NCBI RefSeq assembly: GCF_900105245.1
Contig: NZ_FNSZ01000001.1
Span: forward strand, 1,178,001-1,242,000
Source: Streptomyces sp. 1222.5
GTDB taxonomy: Bacteria > Actinomycetota > Actinomycetes > Streptomycetales > Streptomycetaceae
Length of the DNA: 64,000 nt
Direction of reading: 5' to 3'
The notes below the pieces were generated by a model. That model had not been told where the DNA came from and did not search any database. It saw only the letters and a list, made by a program, of their open reading frames with translations. This document shows positions 1 through 8,420 of the stretch, piece after piece. Each line of letters starts with the position of its first letter. Position 1 is the stretch's first letter. The translations under genes were made by a program, and so were the position numbers.

Positions 1-566
1 GACAGCGGGTGTTCCGCAGCGGCAGCACCAGTGGACTGCGCGACGGCCAGGTCACCGGGCTGAACGCCACCGTCAACTACCCGGAGGGCACGGTCACCGG
101 CCTCATCGAGACCGACGTGTGCGCCGAACCGGGCGACAGCGGCGGCCCGCTGTTCTCCGAGGGCATCGCACTGGGCGTGACGTCCGGCGGCAACGGGGAC
201 TGCAAGACCGGCGGAACGACGTTCTTCCAGCCGGTGACCAAGGCGATGACGACCCTCGGGGTACGGCTGATCGTGTCGGCCCAGAACGCGGGCGGCGCCC
301 AGGGCACACCGCCCTCGGGCGCGCCGTCGGCGCCCGCCGCCCAGGGCGGGATGGCGCCCAACGCGGCCTCGCCGGGTTCCTCGGCGCCGGTCACGGGTGC
401 GTCGGAGGGCAGCACCCTGCTGGCACGGCTCACGGACACGCGGAACGTCGGTCCGGGCCTGCTGGTCGTCGCGGGCAGTCTGATCGCGCTTGTCGCGACC
501 CGGTACATCCGCTCCGAGCAGGACCGCAAGGCGTACCAGCGGTACTACTCGGCGACATGGGGCTGA
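1..566 (+). CDS. S1 (alpha-lytic/streptogrisin-like) serine protease, C-terminal part with membrane anchor
   Basis: The gene enters from upstream; codons are in phase from base 3, so the true start is outside the window. What remains is the second half of a chymotrypsin-fold protease: the nucleophile motif GDSGGP (about nt 132-149) follows [13 protein letters not shown], and the two cysteines around it match the usual S1 disulfide. After the catalytic domain come about 55 Pro/Ala/Gly/Ser-rich residues, then a hydrophobic segment (about nt 447-510) followed by a short basic tail. That arrangement suggests a protease displayed on the outer face of the membrane and held by a C-terminal helix. 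His and Asp of the triad lie upstream and cannot be checked. It resembles the protease at 54.9-56.4 kb, which has no anchor. Confidence 0.85.
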   Translation, partial: QRVFRSGSTSGLRDGQVTGLNATVNYPEGTVTGLIETDVCAEPGDSGGPLFSEGIALGVTSGGNGDCKTGGTTFFQPVTKAMTTLGVRLIVSAQNAGGAQGTPPSGAPSAPAAQGGMAPNAASPGSSAPVTGASEGSTLLARLTDTRNVGPGLLVVAGSLIALVATRYIRSEQDRKAYQRYYSATWG

Positions 567-589
567 CCGGGCGGCGGGAGCGGGCCGGG

Positions 590-623
590 CGCACGGCGCG
601 GGGCCTTCGCAGGGCGCCGTGCG
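590..623. terminator. Hairpin downstream of the S1 protease gene
   Basis: Perfect 10-bp inverted repeat (590-599 with 614-623) enclosing a 14-nt loop, 24 nt after the protease stop codon. There is no T-run, as is normal for Streptomyces. It lies between convergent genes. Confidence 0.6.
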
Positions 624-682
624 AGGTCTGGGCGGGCTTCGGGACGGATGTGCCGTGCGGGGCCCCGGAGGAAGAACGAGAA

Positions 683-708
683 GGGCACCCGTGCGCACAC
701 GGGTACCC
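683..708. terminator. Second hairpin between convergent genes
   Basis: 11-bp stem with one mismatch (683-693 with 698-708) and a 4-nt CGCA loop. It lies 33 nt beyond the stop of the minus-strand small gene, so it could end transcription from either side. Confidence 0.6.
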
Positions 709-740
709 GGGACGGTGCGGCGCGAAGGGCGCCGGGTCGG

Positions 741-926
741 TCAGGCCGCGCGGTGCGGCCGCGACTGCGACTGCGGGGCCGCGGCGGCCCACTCCAACAC
801 GAGGCGCTGGTACTCAGCGCGCTGCTCGGTCGTCAGTGTCCCGCCCGACCGGAGCCACAGGGCCCGGATCTCCTCGTTGACCTCCGCGGCCGATCGCTCG
901 GTGACGGCTTCAACAGTGGTGGACAT
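741..926 (-). CDS. Small hypothetical protein (61 aa)
   Basis: A short acidic-then-basic protein starting MSTTVEAV, with a central stretch LTTEQRAEYQRLVLEW that looks alpha-helical. The start at 926 is preferred because the longer reading to 1010 adds 28 residues with poor codon bias. An alternative ATG lies four codons upstream (938). No signal peptide, membrane segment or known domain is visible. It sits alone between the protease (convergent) and the ROK regulator gene upstream on the same strand. I do not recognise a function. Confidence 0.6.
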   Translation of the reverse strand: MSTTVEAVTERSAAEVNEEIRALWLRSGGTLTTEQRAEYQRLVLEWAAAAPQSQSRPHRAA

Positions 927-1037
927 GTTGTGAAGCATATGCCGCCGGAGGTGAAGGCGCTGTGAGTAAGCCCACCGGATACGGACATATCGGACCGTGT
1001 TACTCATCACGTCAATGAGTCCGTCACGGACGGGAGT

Positions 1038-2180
1038 TCACTTTCCGGCCCCGCCGAGCACCAGGACCTGGATCGCCAACACGGCGGCGCCACGCGCCCA
1101 GTCGTGGAAGTCCGAGACCCTGGTCTCCAGGTCGACCGGAGCGGCGAGCGGATGCCGGTGGGCGCGGACGGTCTCCCGGACCGTGTTCCCCGCCACATCC
1201 ATCAGTCCGACTCCCTCGCCGGCCAGCAGGATCTTCTGCGGCATCGCGAAGTTGGCGATCTGCGCGACGAGCGTGCCGAGCGCCCGGGCGGCCTCGCCGA
1301 TCACCCGGGAGGCCATGGGTTCGCCCGCTCCGGCACCCGCGAGGATGTCCTCGTAGCGGGCGTCGGCGCCGGTGGCGGCCCGGATCTGGTACTCGATGCC
1401 GGGGACGGTGAGCAAGGACACGGCGCTGCCCCGGGCGCCGTCGGGGGTGAGCGGGCCGGACGGGTCGAGGATCCAGTACCGGCCGAAGCCGCGGTCCTCC
1501 TCGTCGAAGGGCACCCGCGTGCCGCCGAGCACCAGTCCGTAGCCGATGCCGGCGCCGATGGTCAGAACGGCGAACCGGTCGAGTCCCCGGCCCGCGCCGA
1601 ACCAGGTCTCCGCCTCGACCAGGGCGGCCACGTCGTTCTCGACGACGACCGGCAGGCCGGAGCGCTCCTGGAGCAGCGCGGCGAACGGCACGTCCCGCCA
1701 GCCCAGGAAGGCCGACTCCGCCACGACCGCGCGCTCGCGCACCCGGCCGCCCACGCCGACACCGATGCCCGCCACGCCGGGATGGCGTGCGGCCAGTTCG
1801 GCGGCCGTCTCGGCGACCAGGTCGGCGACGGCGCCCGGGTCGTGCGTGGCGAGCGGCCGGTCGAGGCGGTCGGTCACCTGGCTGCGCAGGGTGGTGACGA
1901 CGCCGTAGACCGTGTCGGCGGTGATCTTGAAGCCGAGGAACGAACTGGCCTCGGCCCGGACGTCGAGCGGCCGCGAGGGACGCCCCTGGCGCGCCGCACC
2001 GCCGGCCGCGGGGGCCTCCACGAGCAGGCCGGACTCGGTCAGCGGTTTGGTCAGCCGGGTGAGGCTGCCCTGGGAGAGGTGCAGCCTACGCGCCAGTTCG
2101 GTGCGGGACAGCGGTCCGTGCACGAGGACCTCGATCGCCACGGAGCGCTCCGCGGGGCTGAGCGGCAGCCAGCTGGTCAT
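1038..2180 (-). CDS. ROK-family transcriptional regulator (NagC/XylR type)
   Basis: 380 aa. Residues 10-60 form a winged helix-turn-helix (SRTELARRLHLSQGSLTRL) and residues 85-375 a ROK sugar-kinase-like fold (GIGVGVGGRV, VVENDVAAL, IGAGIGYGL). ROK repressors normally carry a zinc motif CxCGxxGC after this region; here the equivalent stretch contains no cysteine, so sugar sensing or folding may differ. The gene is divergent from a Gfo/Idh/MocA oxidoreductase across 151 bp containing two TTCCG-type operator-like sites, so it probably controls that gene and itself in response to a sugar or derivative. The ligand cannot be told from the sequence. Confidence 0.9.
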   Translation of the reverse strand: MTSWLPLSPAERSVAIEVLVHGPLSRTELARRLHLSQGSLTRLTKPLTESGLLVEAPAAGGAARQGRPSRPLDVRAEASSFLGFKITADTVYGVVTTLRSQVTDRLDRPLATHDPGAVADLVAETAAELAARHPGVAGIGVGVGGRVRERAVVAESAFLGWRDVPFAALLQERSGLPVVVENDVAALVEAETWFGAGRGLDRFAVLTIGAGIGYGLVLGGTRVPFDEEDRGFGRYWILDPSGPLTPDGARGSAVSLLTVPGIEYQIRAATGADARYEDILAGAGAGEPMASRVIGEAARALGTLVAQIANFAMPQKILLAGEGVGLMDVAGNTVRETVRAHRHPLAAPVDLETRVSDFHDWARGAAVLAIQVLVLGGAGK

Positions 2181-2225
2181 GGGCCCCGGTCCCTCCCTCT
2201 CCTGGGTGCCTCTCGGCGCCTTTTA

Positions 2226-2238
2226 TTCCGATGCGGAA
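2226..2238. promoter_or_regulatory. Operator-like inverted repeat TTCCG-N3-CGGAA
   Basis: Perfect 5-bp arms around ATG in the ROK/oxidoreductase divergent region. It is inferred to be the ROK regulator's site. Confidence 0.45.
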
Positions 2239-2309
2239 GTTATGGCGTCAGGCGCTCGCCCGGAGCGCTCAGGAGGCACGCTCATGCAGCCCTCTTGACG
2301 CACCTATTC

Positions 2310-2322
2310 TTCCGCAGCAAAA
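2310..2322. promoter_or_regulatory. Second, degenerate operator-like site
   Basis: TTCCG-CAG-CAAAA followed by GT matches the left arm and flank of the 2226 site, ten bases upstream of the oxidoreductase ATG. TTGACG at 2295-2300 is a possible -35 element. Confidence 0.3.
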
Positions 2323-2331
2323 GTAACATGC

Positions 2332-3534
2332 ATGACCTTCTCCCTCGGCATCGTCGGCGCCGGGCAGTTCGCCGGCCAGTTCGCCACGCTGTTCCAGGCC
2401 CACCCCGGAGTCGGTGACGTCCATGTCACCGATCTGCTGCCCGAGCGGGCCGAGCGGCTCGCCGCCGCGCAGGGCCTCGCGGGCACGTTCCCGTCGTACG
2501 CGGCCATGCTGGAGTCGGCGGCGGTCGACGCGGTCGCGATCTTCACCCAGCGCTGGACGCACGGCCCGCTGGTCCTCGCGGCGCTGAACGCCGGCAAGCA
2601 CGTGTACTCCGCCGTCCCCATGGCGATCACCACGGACGAGATATCGGCGATCGTCGACGCGGTCCGGTCGACCGGGCTGACGTACATGATGGGCGAGACC
2701 AGCCAGTACAACCCGGCCACCGTGCACGCGCGCAACCAGATCGCCGAGGGCGCGTTCGGCCGGCTCTTCTACGCCGAGGGCGACTACGTCCACGACATGG
2801 ACCTGGGCTTCTACGACGCCTACCGCTACAGCGGCGGCGAGGACTGGAAGTCGACCGCCAGCTACCCCCCGCTGCTGTACCCGACGCACTCGGTCGGCGG
2901 CGTGCTCGGGGCCTGGCAGACCCACGCGGTGAGCGTGTCGGCGATCGGTGTGCGCGACGAGCGCGGCGACGGCGTCTTCGACCGCTCGGTCAGCCGGTTC
3001 GACAACGACGTGTCCAACGCGACCGCGCTGTTCGAGGTGGCGGGCGGCGGCTCGTTCCGGACGAACGAGTTCCGCCGGGTCGGCTACCCGTCACACATCC
3101 GGGAGTCCCGGTTCCGGTTCTTCGGGACGGAGGCCAGCATGGAGCAGCTGGCGACGGTGGCGCTGTGGCAGGACAAGAAGGGCGTGAAGGACATCAGCGA
3201 ACTGCTGGAGCCCAGACCGACCCTCTCCCCCGACGACCCGTCGCTGCGGCACATCGCGCCCGAGCTGCGGGCGGCCTTCACCTCCGGGTCGGCGCCGGTG
3301 CACGACCGCTCGCGGCTGCCGCGCGTCTTCGACCGGCTGCACAACGGGCACGAGGGCAGCCACCACTTCCTGGTGGACGACTTCGTCACCGCGGTCGGGA
3401 CCCGCACGCTGCCGTCGGTCAACGCCTGGGTGGCCGCCCGCTACACCCTGCCGGGCATCGTCGCGCACGAGTCGGCACGGCAGGGTGGGGTCAGGCTGGC
3501 GATCCCCGACTTCGGGGACGCACCCGGGGCGTGA
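2332..3534 (+). CDS. Gfo/Idh/MocA-family NAD(P)-dependent oxidoreductase
   Basis: 400 aa, a usual length for the family. The N-terminus has a Rossmann nucleotide-binding motif (GIVGAGQFAG, residues 4-13) and the family segment around GKHVYS (about residue 91). The catalytic EKP triplet that normally follows reads AVP here, so the usual lysine is missing and the enzyme may be an atypical or inactive member. The C-terminal half has the expected alpha/beta dimerisation domain (FRTNEFRRVGY). No clear Shine-Dalgarno precedes the ATG, so translation may be leaderless. Divergence from the ROK regulator suggests a carbohydrate or cyclitol substrate, but the exact one is unknown. Confidence 0.85.
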   Translation: MTFSLGIVGAGQFAGQFATLFQAHPGVGDVHVTDLLPERAERLAAAQGLAGTFPSYAAMLESAAVDAVAIFTQRWTHGPLVLAALNAGKHVYSAVPMAITTDEISAIVDAVRSTGLTYMMGETSQYNPATVHARNQIAEGAFGRLFYAEGDYVHDMDLGFYDAYRYSGGEDWKSTASYPPLLYPTHSVGGVLGAWQTHAVSVSAIGVRDERGDGVFDRSVSRFDNDVSNATALFEVAGGGSFRTNEFRRVGYPSHIRESRFRFFGTEASMEQLATVALWQDKKGVKDISELLEPRPTLSPDDPSLRHIAPELRAAFTSGSAPVHDRSRLPRVFDRLHNGHEGSHHFLVDDFVTAVGTRTLPSVNAWVAARYTLPGIVAHESARQGGVRLAIPDFGDAPGA

Positions 3535-3556
3535 GGGCTCAGTGGCCCCCCGGGGC

Positions 3557-4252
3557 TCAGGTGCCCGGCTTGCGGCCGTAGACGAAGACGTCGTCGCCGT
3601 TCTTCAGCAGCGACCAGTACTTCTTGGCGGTCGTGGTGGTCATGTTGACGCAGCCGTGCGAGCCCGGCGGGTTCCACATGCTCAGACCCACCGAGTGGAA
3701 GGCCTGGCCGCCGTCGAAGAACTGGCTGTAGGGCATCGGCACGTTGTAGATGTTCGACACGTGGTCGATGTCCCGCCAGTAGATCTTCTTCAGGCCGGTG
3801 CGGGTCTCGTAGCCGTCGCGTCCGGTGCGCACCGGCACCGGGCCGTAGACGAGCTTCTTGCCGTCCTGGATCCAGCTGAGCTGGAGCGTGAGGTTCACGC
3901 AGGCGATACGGCCCTTGTTCACCGGGCACTTGCCGTCCTTGTTCGGGTTGCTCCCGACGGCCTTCTGCTTGTTCATCAGGTCCATCACGCCCCAGGTGAC
4001 GGAGCCGGCGTAGCCGATGTTGGGCGTGATGCCGTGTTTGGTCTGGAAGGCCTGGGTCGCCTTGCAGTCGGCGGCGGACTGCTTGCCGTCGACCGGGCGG
4101 CCCAGGAACTTCTCGACCTGCTTCTGGTACGGCCCCGCCTGCGTGGTGCAGCTCGCGGCCTGCGCCGGTGCCGCGGTGAGGGCGAGGGTGAGCGGCGCCA
4201 CCAGCCCCGTGACGCCCAGCACGACCGCACCTCGTCTGCGTATGTCCCCCAT
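3557..4252 (-). CDS. Secreted L,D-transpeptidase (YkuD) with peptidoglycan-binding-like domain
   Basis: 231 aa. Residues 1-33 are a Sec signal peptide (RRR, hydrophobic core, APAQAA). Residues 36-90 resemble a peptidoglycan-binding module (VEKFLGRPVDGKQSAADCKATQ). Residues 110-231 are the YkuD catalytic domain with the HSVGLSMWN then SHGCVN signature, whose Cys is the nucleophile. The enzyme would form 3-3 peptidoglycan cross-links, or exchange D-amino acids, outside the membrane. Start at 4252 is supported by GAGGAAG upstream. It is monocistronic and convergent with the oxidoreductase gene, with only 22 bp between them. Confidence 0.92.
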   Translation of the reverse strand: MGDIRRRGAVVLGVTGLVAPLTLALTAAPAQAASCTTQAGPYQKQVEKFLGRPVDGKQSAADCKATQAFQTKHGITPNIGYAGSVTWGVMDLMNKQKAVGSNPNKDGKCPVNKGRIACVNLTLQLSWIQDGKKLVYGPVPVRTGRDGYETRTGLKKIYWRDIDHVSNIYNVPMPYSQFFDGGQAFHSVGLSMWNPPGSHGCVNMTTTTAKKYWSLLKNGDDVFVYGRKPGT

Positions 4253-4503
4253 GATGGGTACTTCCTCTTCTCCCCAGCGCCCCGGGGCCTCCCCCAGGTG
4301 TCTTCCTGCGCGATTCCCGCGACCTCGGACTACTAGACCCGCTGTGGACGGACAAGGTTGTGCGAGTGGTCGGGCTGTGACAAAACGGTGAACTTCGCCG
4401 CTCGGGCGGGCGGTGACACGTGTGGCGGGCGGGGCCCGACACGGTCCAGTTCTCGCCGATTGGACCGGGTGCGCGGCCGGCCGACCGCCCTACGCTGCGG
4501 CAC

Positions 4504-5892
4504 ATGCACCCCGCACTCGCCGGCGATCTCTCCCGGCTTCCCGAACTCCTGCAGGACGCCCGCGACTTCGCCGCCCGCGAGCTGACCGGTCTGGCGGAGC
4601 GGCCGGTCGCCGCAGCCGGCCGGGCGCCCGGGCGTGCGCCGCTTCCGGCCGAGGGCGCCGGGGCCGAGGCCGCCCTGACCCGGTTCGCCGAACGGTGGGC
4701 GCCGGGCTTCTCCGGTTCGGCCGGCCCCCGTTACCTGGGCTTCGTCACCGGCGGCGCCACACCCGCGTCGGTCGCCGGCGACTGGCTGACTTCCGCCCTG
4801 GACCAGAACCTGTCGGGCGCGGGCGGCTCGTGGGCGGCGGAGCTGGAACGGGAGACGGTGGCCTGGCTGCGCGAACTGTTCGGTCTGTGCGAGGCGCACG
4901 GCGGGGCGTTCGTGACGGGCGCCACCATGTCGAACACGGTCGGCCTCGCGATCGCGCGAGAGTGGCTCGGCGAGCGGCTGGGCGTGGATGTCTCCCGGCA
5001 GGGCGCGGCCGCGCTGGGCCCGGTCGACGTGCTCTCCGGCAGCCCGCACTCCAGCATCACCAAGGCGATGTCCGTGCTCGGCATCGGCCGGGACCGGCTG
5101 CGCCTGGTGCCGCTGCTGCCCGGCGGCCGGGAGGCCGTCGACGTCACCGCGCTGGAGGCCGCGCTCGCCGGGCGGGACGGCCGGCCCGCGATCGTCGTCG
5201 CCAACGCGGGCACCGTGAACACCGTCGACTTCGACGATCTGCGGGCGATCGCCGCCCTGAAGGAGCGATACGGCTTCTGGCTGCACGTCGACGCGGCGTT
5301 CGGCGCCTTCGCCGCGCTGTCCCCCGAGCACGCCGCCCTCGTCGACGGTCTCGACGCGGCCGACTCGGTCTGCGTGGACCTGCACAAGTGGCTCAACGTG
5401 CCCTACGACGCGGCCGTGCAGTTCACCCGCCGCCCCGATCTGCAGGTGGCGGTGTTCCACAACGCCTCCCCCTATCTCGGCCCGCCCACCGGCGAGCCCG
5501 ACTTCCTGCACCTCACCCCGGAGAACTCGCGGCGGCTGCGCGCCCTGCCGGCGTGGTTCTCGCTGGTGGCCTACGGGCGCGCGGGGCACCGGGAGATCGT
5601 CGAGCGGAACGTGACGCTGGCCCGCCGCCTCGGCGCGGGCATCGACGCCCTGCCCGGTCTGCGGCTGCTGGCGCCGGTCCGGCTCAACGTCGTCTGCTTC
5701 ACCCTCGCCGGGGATCCGTCGCAGGAGCGGGTCGACGCGCTGGCCCGGGCGGTCGCCGCCTCCGGGGAGGCGTACGTGACCCCGACGGTGTACGGCGGGG
5801 TGCCCGGCCTGCGGGCCGCGTTCAGCAACTGGCGCACCACACGGGCCGACACCGATCGCGTGCTGGAGGCGCTGGCGGCGGCCTCCGGGTGA
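4504..5892 (+). CDS. PLP-dependent decarboxylase (group II / aromatic-L-amino-acid decarboxylase family)
   Basis: 462 aa from the ATG at 4504 (MHPALAGDL). A start 28 codons further upstream exists but adds non-coding-like sequence. Family landmarks: GATMSNTVGL (PLP phosphate region), HVDAAFGAF (the Asp that pairs with the pyridine nitrogen) and DLHKWLNVPYD, whose Lys forms the Schiff base. This supports a type I fold enzyme that decarboxylates an amino acid. Aromatic amino acids, glutamate and diaminobutyrate are all handled by relatives, so the substrate is open. There is no clear Shine-Dalgarno; TACGCT seven bases before the ATG could be the -10 of a leaderless promoter. No operon partner. 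Confidence 0.88.
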   Translation: MHPALAGDLSRLPELLQDARDFAARELTGLAERPVAAAGRAPGRAPLPAEGAGAEAALTRFAERWAPGFSGSAGPRYLGFVTGGATPASVAGDWLTSALDQNLSGAGGSWAAELERETVAWLRELFGLCEAHGGAFVTGATMSNTVGLAIAREWLGERLGVDVSRQGAAALGPVDVLSGSPHSSITKAMSVLGIGRDRLRLVPLLPGGREAVDVTALEAALAGRDGRPAIVVANAGTVNTVDFDDLRAIAALKERYGFWLHVDAAFGAFAALSPEHAALVDGLDAADSVCVDLHKWLNVPYDAAVQFTRRPDLQVAVFHNASPYLGPPTGEPDFLHLTPENSRRLRALPAWFSLVAYGRAGHREIVERNVTLARRLGAGIDALPGLRLLAPVRLNVVCFTLAGDPSQERVDALARAVAASGEAYVTPTVYGGVPGLRAAFSNWRTTRADTDRVLEALAAASG

Positions 5893-5940
5893 CGTCCGCG
5901 TCCGGGGGCCTCCGGGCGGTCCCGGCCGTCCCCGGCACGC

Positions 5941-6732
5941 TCAGGGGGTGGCCCGTACGGCGGTGTGGAAGCCGGTGTTGACCGCGGTCAGGCCGCCGTC
6001 GACGACCAGGCTGGTGCCGGTGATCCAGGCGGCGTCACGGGAGGCGAGGAAGGCGACGGCCGCGGCGATGTCCTCGGGATCGCCGACCCGGCCGAGCGGG
6101 TACAGACCGCGGACGGCGTCGAGGTCGTCGTCGCGCCCCTCCCACGCCGAGGTGCGGACCGTGCCCGGCACCACCAGGTTGACCCGCACCCCGCGGGCGG
6201 CCGCGTGCCCGGCGAGGGTCCGGGTGAGGGAGCCGAGGCCGGCCTTGGCCGCGCTGTAGCCGTGGTTGCCGAAGTCCTGCAGGCCGTTGACCGACCCGAT
6301 GCTCACGATCGCCCCGCGGCCGGAGGCGGCGAGGTGGGGCAGCGCCGCCCGGCAGCAGCGGTGGGCACCGGTGAGGGTGACGTCGAGGTCGCGGGCCCAG
6401 GCGTCGTCGGGGTCGTCCTCGAACAGCGCGGCGTCCGGGGTGCAGTGGGCGGCGCAGTTGACCAGCACGTCGAGGGAGCCGAAGGCGGCCACGGCGCGGG
6501 CGACGGCCGCCTCCACGGAGCCCCGGTCGGCGACGTCGCAGGCATACGCCTCGGCGGTGAGGCCCTGTCGGCCGAGCGCGGCCGCGGTGCGCTCGGCCTC
6601 CGGCAGGTCCCGGTCGGTGACCAGGACCCGGCCGCCCTCTTCGGCGAGCCGCCGGGCGACGGCGGCGCCGATGCCGCGGGCGGCGCCCGTGACGAGAACT
6701 CCGTGTCCCGCGAAGCGGGTGTGATCGGTCAT
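5941..6732 (-). CDS. SDR-family oxidoreductase
   Basis: 263 aa classical short-chain dehydrogenase starting at MTDHTRFAG. Cofactor motif TGAARGIGAAVA (about residues 14-25), NCAAH at the NAG position, catalytic Ser in SIGSVNG, YSAAK as the YxxxK active site, and a C-terminal ITGTSLVVDGG typical of glucose-1-dehydrogenase/FabG-like enzymes. The ORF could start 12 codons upstream, but those codons precede the usual N-terminus. An acidic DRD after the second beta strand points to NAD(H). The neighbouring SDR is on the same strand but 58 bp away and not obviously co-transcribed. Substrate unknown. Confidence 0.85.
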   Translation of the reverse strand: MTDHTRFAGHGVLVTGAARGIGAAVARRLAEEGGRVLVTDRDLPEAERTAAALGRQGLTAEAYACDVADRGSVEAAVARAVAAFGSLDVLVNCAAHCTPDAALFEDDPDDAWARDLDVTLTGAHRCCRAALPHLAASGRGAIVSIGSVNGLQDFGNHGYSAAKAGLGSLTRTLAGHAAARGVRVNLVVPGTVRTSAWEGRDDDLDAVRGLYPLGRVGDPEDIAAAVAFLASRDAAWITGTSLVVDGGLTAVNTGFHTAVRATP

Positions 6733-6790
6733 GGGGCGACCGTACGGCCCCCGAGGGCGCCGTATCACGGGAACCGGTGGACCCCGCGGC

Positions 6791-7705
6791 TCACCGGTAA
6801 CCGGTGACGTCGGCCGGCTTGCCCGCGTCCTGCACCTCGACCAGGTACCGCCAGGCGTCGGGGCGGCTGCCGTCGAGGTCGGTGAAGCCGTAGACCCGCG
6901 CCAGCCCGCCGCTGGAGAGCGACTGCCCGTTGAAGCGGGCCACGTCGGGGTCGGCGGCGAGCGCGGCGACGGCGCGGCCGGTGAAGCGGGGGGTCTCGGA
7001 GACGGCGAAGTGCGGTTCGCGGTCGAGGGCTTCGCGCCAGTTGTCCTCGCGGACGCCGAACGCCTCCAGCATGATCTCCGAGCGCATCCAGCCCGGTGTC
7101 AGGGCCACGGCCGTGGCACCGCGCGGGCCGAGCTCGTGGCCGAGGGCGAAGGCCATGCGCAGGACGGAGGCCTTGGCGAGGTCGTAGAAGAAGTTCACGC
7201 GGTAGGTGTCGCGGTTGTACTCGGCGGTGCCGTCGGTGACCTCCACGACCAGTCCGCCGGGCCGGCGCAGCAGCAGCGGCAGGGCGTGGTGGCTGGTGAT
7301 GGCGTGGGTCTCGACGGCGAGACGGAGCAGCCGGAGCCCGTTGTCGAGGTCGTGCTCCCAGACGGGGGTGTCCCACGCGAAGAGCTTCTCGCCGCCCCAG
7401 ATGTCGTTGACGAGGACGTCGAGCCGGCCCTGCTCGTCCGCGATGCGCTCCACCAGGGCCCGTACGGCGGATCCGTCCAGATGGTCGACGGGTACGGCGA
7501 TGCCCCGGCCGCCGGCCGCGGTGACGAGGTCGGCGGTGTCCTCGATCGTCTCGGGGCGGTCGTACTCCGAGCGGCGGGCGCGGGTGCTGCGTCCGGTGAC
7601 GTAGACGGTGGCGCCGGCCGCGCCGAGTTCGACGGCGATGCCCCGGCCCGCGCCCCGGGTCGCCCCGGCGACCAGCGCCACCTTGCCCTGTGGTTCGTCC
7701 GACAT
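6791..7705 (-). CDS. SDR-family oxidoreductase (long variant)
   Basis: 304 aa. Rossmann motif AGATRGAGRGIA (about residues 13-24), then VYVTGRSTRARRSEYD, whose Arg-rich loop suggests NADP(H). The active-site pair is in FFYDLAKA (YxxxK). It is longer than the classical 250 aa because of a C-terminal extension (FTDLDGSRPDAWRYLVEVQ). SDRs with the RSTR..EYDRPETIEDT signature are common in actinobacteria but mostly uncharacterised. It is on the same strand as its neighbours, with an 85-bp gap from the MBL gene's downstream end. Confidence 0.85.
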   Translation of the reverse strand: MSDEPQGKVALVAGATRGAGRGIAVELGAAGATVYVTGRSTRARRSEYDRPETIEDTADLVTAAGGRGIAVPVDHLDGSAVRALVERIADEQGRLDVLVNDIWGGEKLFAWDTPVWEHDLDNGLRLLRLAVETHAITSHHALPLLLRRPGGLVVEVTDGTAEYNRDTYRVNFFYDLAKASVLRMAFALGHELGPRGATAVALTPGWMRSEIMLEAFGVREDNWREALDREPHFAVSETPRFTGRAVAALAADPDVARFNGQSLSSGGLARVYGFTDLDGSRPDAWRYLVEVQDAGKPADVTGYR

Positions 7706-7790
7706 GTCCGGCCTTCCGTGCGGTACGACTGCTGTCGTCCTCCACTGTCGCGGGAAAGCCGGACATCTCCTGTCGCCTTTTCCGGCGGGC

Positions 7791-8420
7791 CTAGTGGCCG
7801 CGCTTGATCCATTCCTCCAGGTGGGGGGCCTCGGCGCCGATCGTGGTGGGGTCGCCGTGGCCGGTGAGGACCTTGGTCTCCGGTGGCAGGGTGAGGAGGC
7901 GGTCGCGGATGGAGTCGATGATCGTCGGGAAGTGGGAGAAGGAACGACCGGTGGCGCCCGGGCCGCCCTGGAAGAGGGTGTCGCCGGTGAAGACGGTGCC
8001 GAGGCCGGGGTCGTACAGGCAGACGGCGCCCGGCGCGTGCCCGGGGGTGTGCAGGACGGTCAGGTCCGCGCCCGCGGTCTCCAGGACCTGGCCGTCGGCG
8101 AGGTGCCGGTCGGGCTCGCGGTCCGGGTGGGTCATCCGCCACAGCGGCAGGTCGTCTGGGTGCAGCCAGATGGTGGCGCCGGTGAGGTCGGCGAGGGCGG
8201 GGGCCGCGTCGATGTGGTCGTTGTGCGCGTGGGTGCACACGATGGCGGACAGGCGCCGGTCGTCGACGGCACGGGCGATCGCCTCGGCGTCGTGGGCGGC
8301 GTCGATGACGATCACCTCCCGCTCGTCGCCGACGATCCACACGTTGTTCTCGACGTCCCAGGTGCCGCCGTCCAGGCTGAACTGGCCCGAGGTGACGAGG
8401 CGTTCGATGCGGACGGTCAT
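7791..8420 (-). CDS. MBL-fold hydrolase paired with mycothiol dehydrogenase
   Basis: 209 aa metallo-beta-lactamase-fold protein. Metal ligands are visible in order: THAHNDHID (HxHxDH), HTPGHAPGA, FTGDTLF and LTGHGDPT. The ATG overlaps the mscR stop (ATGA), so the two are translationally coupled. Glyoxalase II-like hydrolases in this position are thought to cleave the S-formylmycothiol produced by MscR, giving formate and regenerated mycothiol; that role is inferred from context. Cytoplasmic, with no signal peptide. Confidence 0.88.
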   Translation of the reverse strand: MTVRIERLVTSGQFSLDGGTWDVENNVWIVGDEREVIVIDAAHDAEAIARAVDDRRLSAIVCTHAHNDHIDAAPALADLTGATIWLHPDDLPLWRMTHPDREPDRHLADGQVLETAGADLTVLHTPGHAPGAVCLYDPGLGTVFTGDTLFQGGPGATGRSFSHFPTIIDSIRDRLLTLPPETKVLTGHGDPTTIGAEAPHLEEWIKRGH

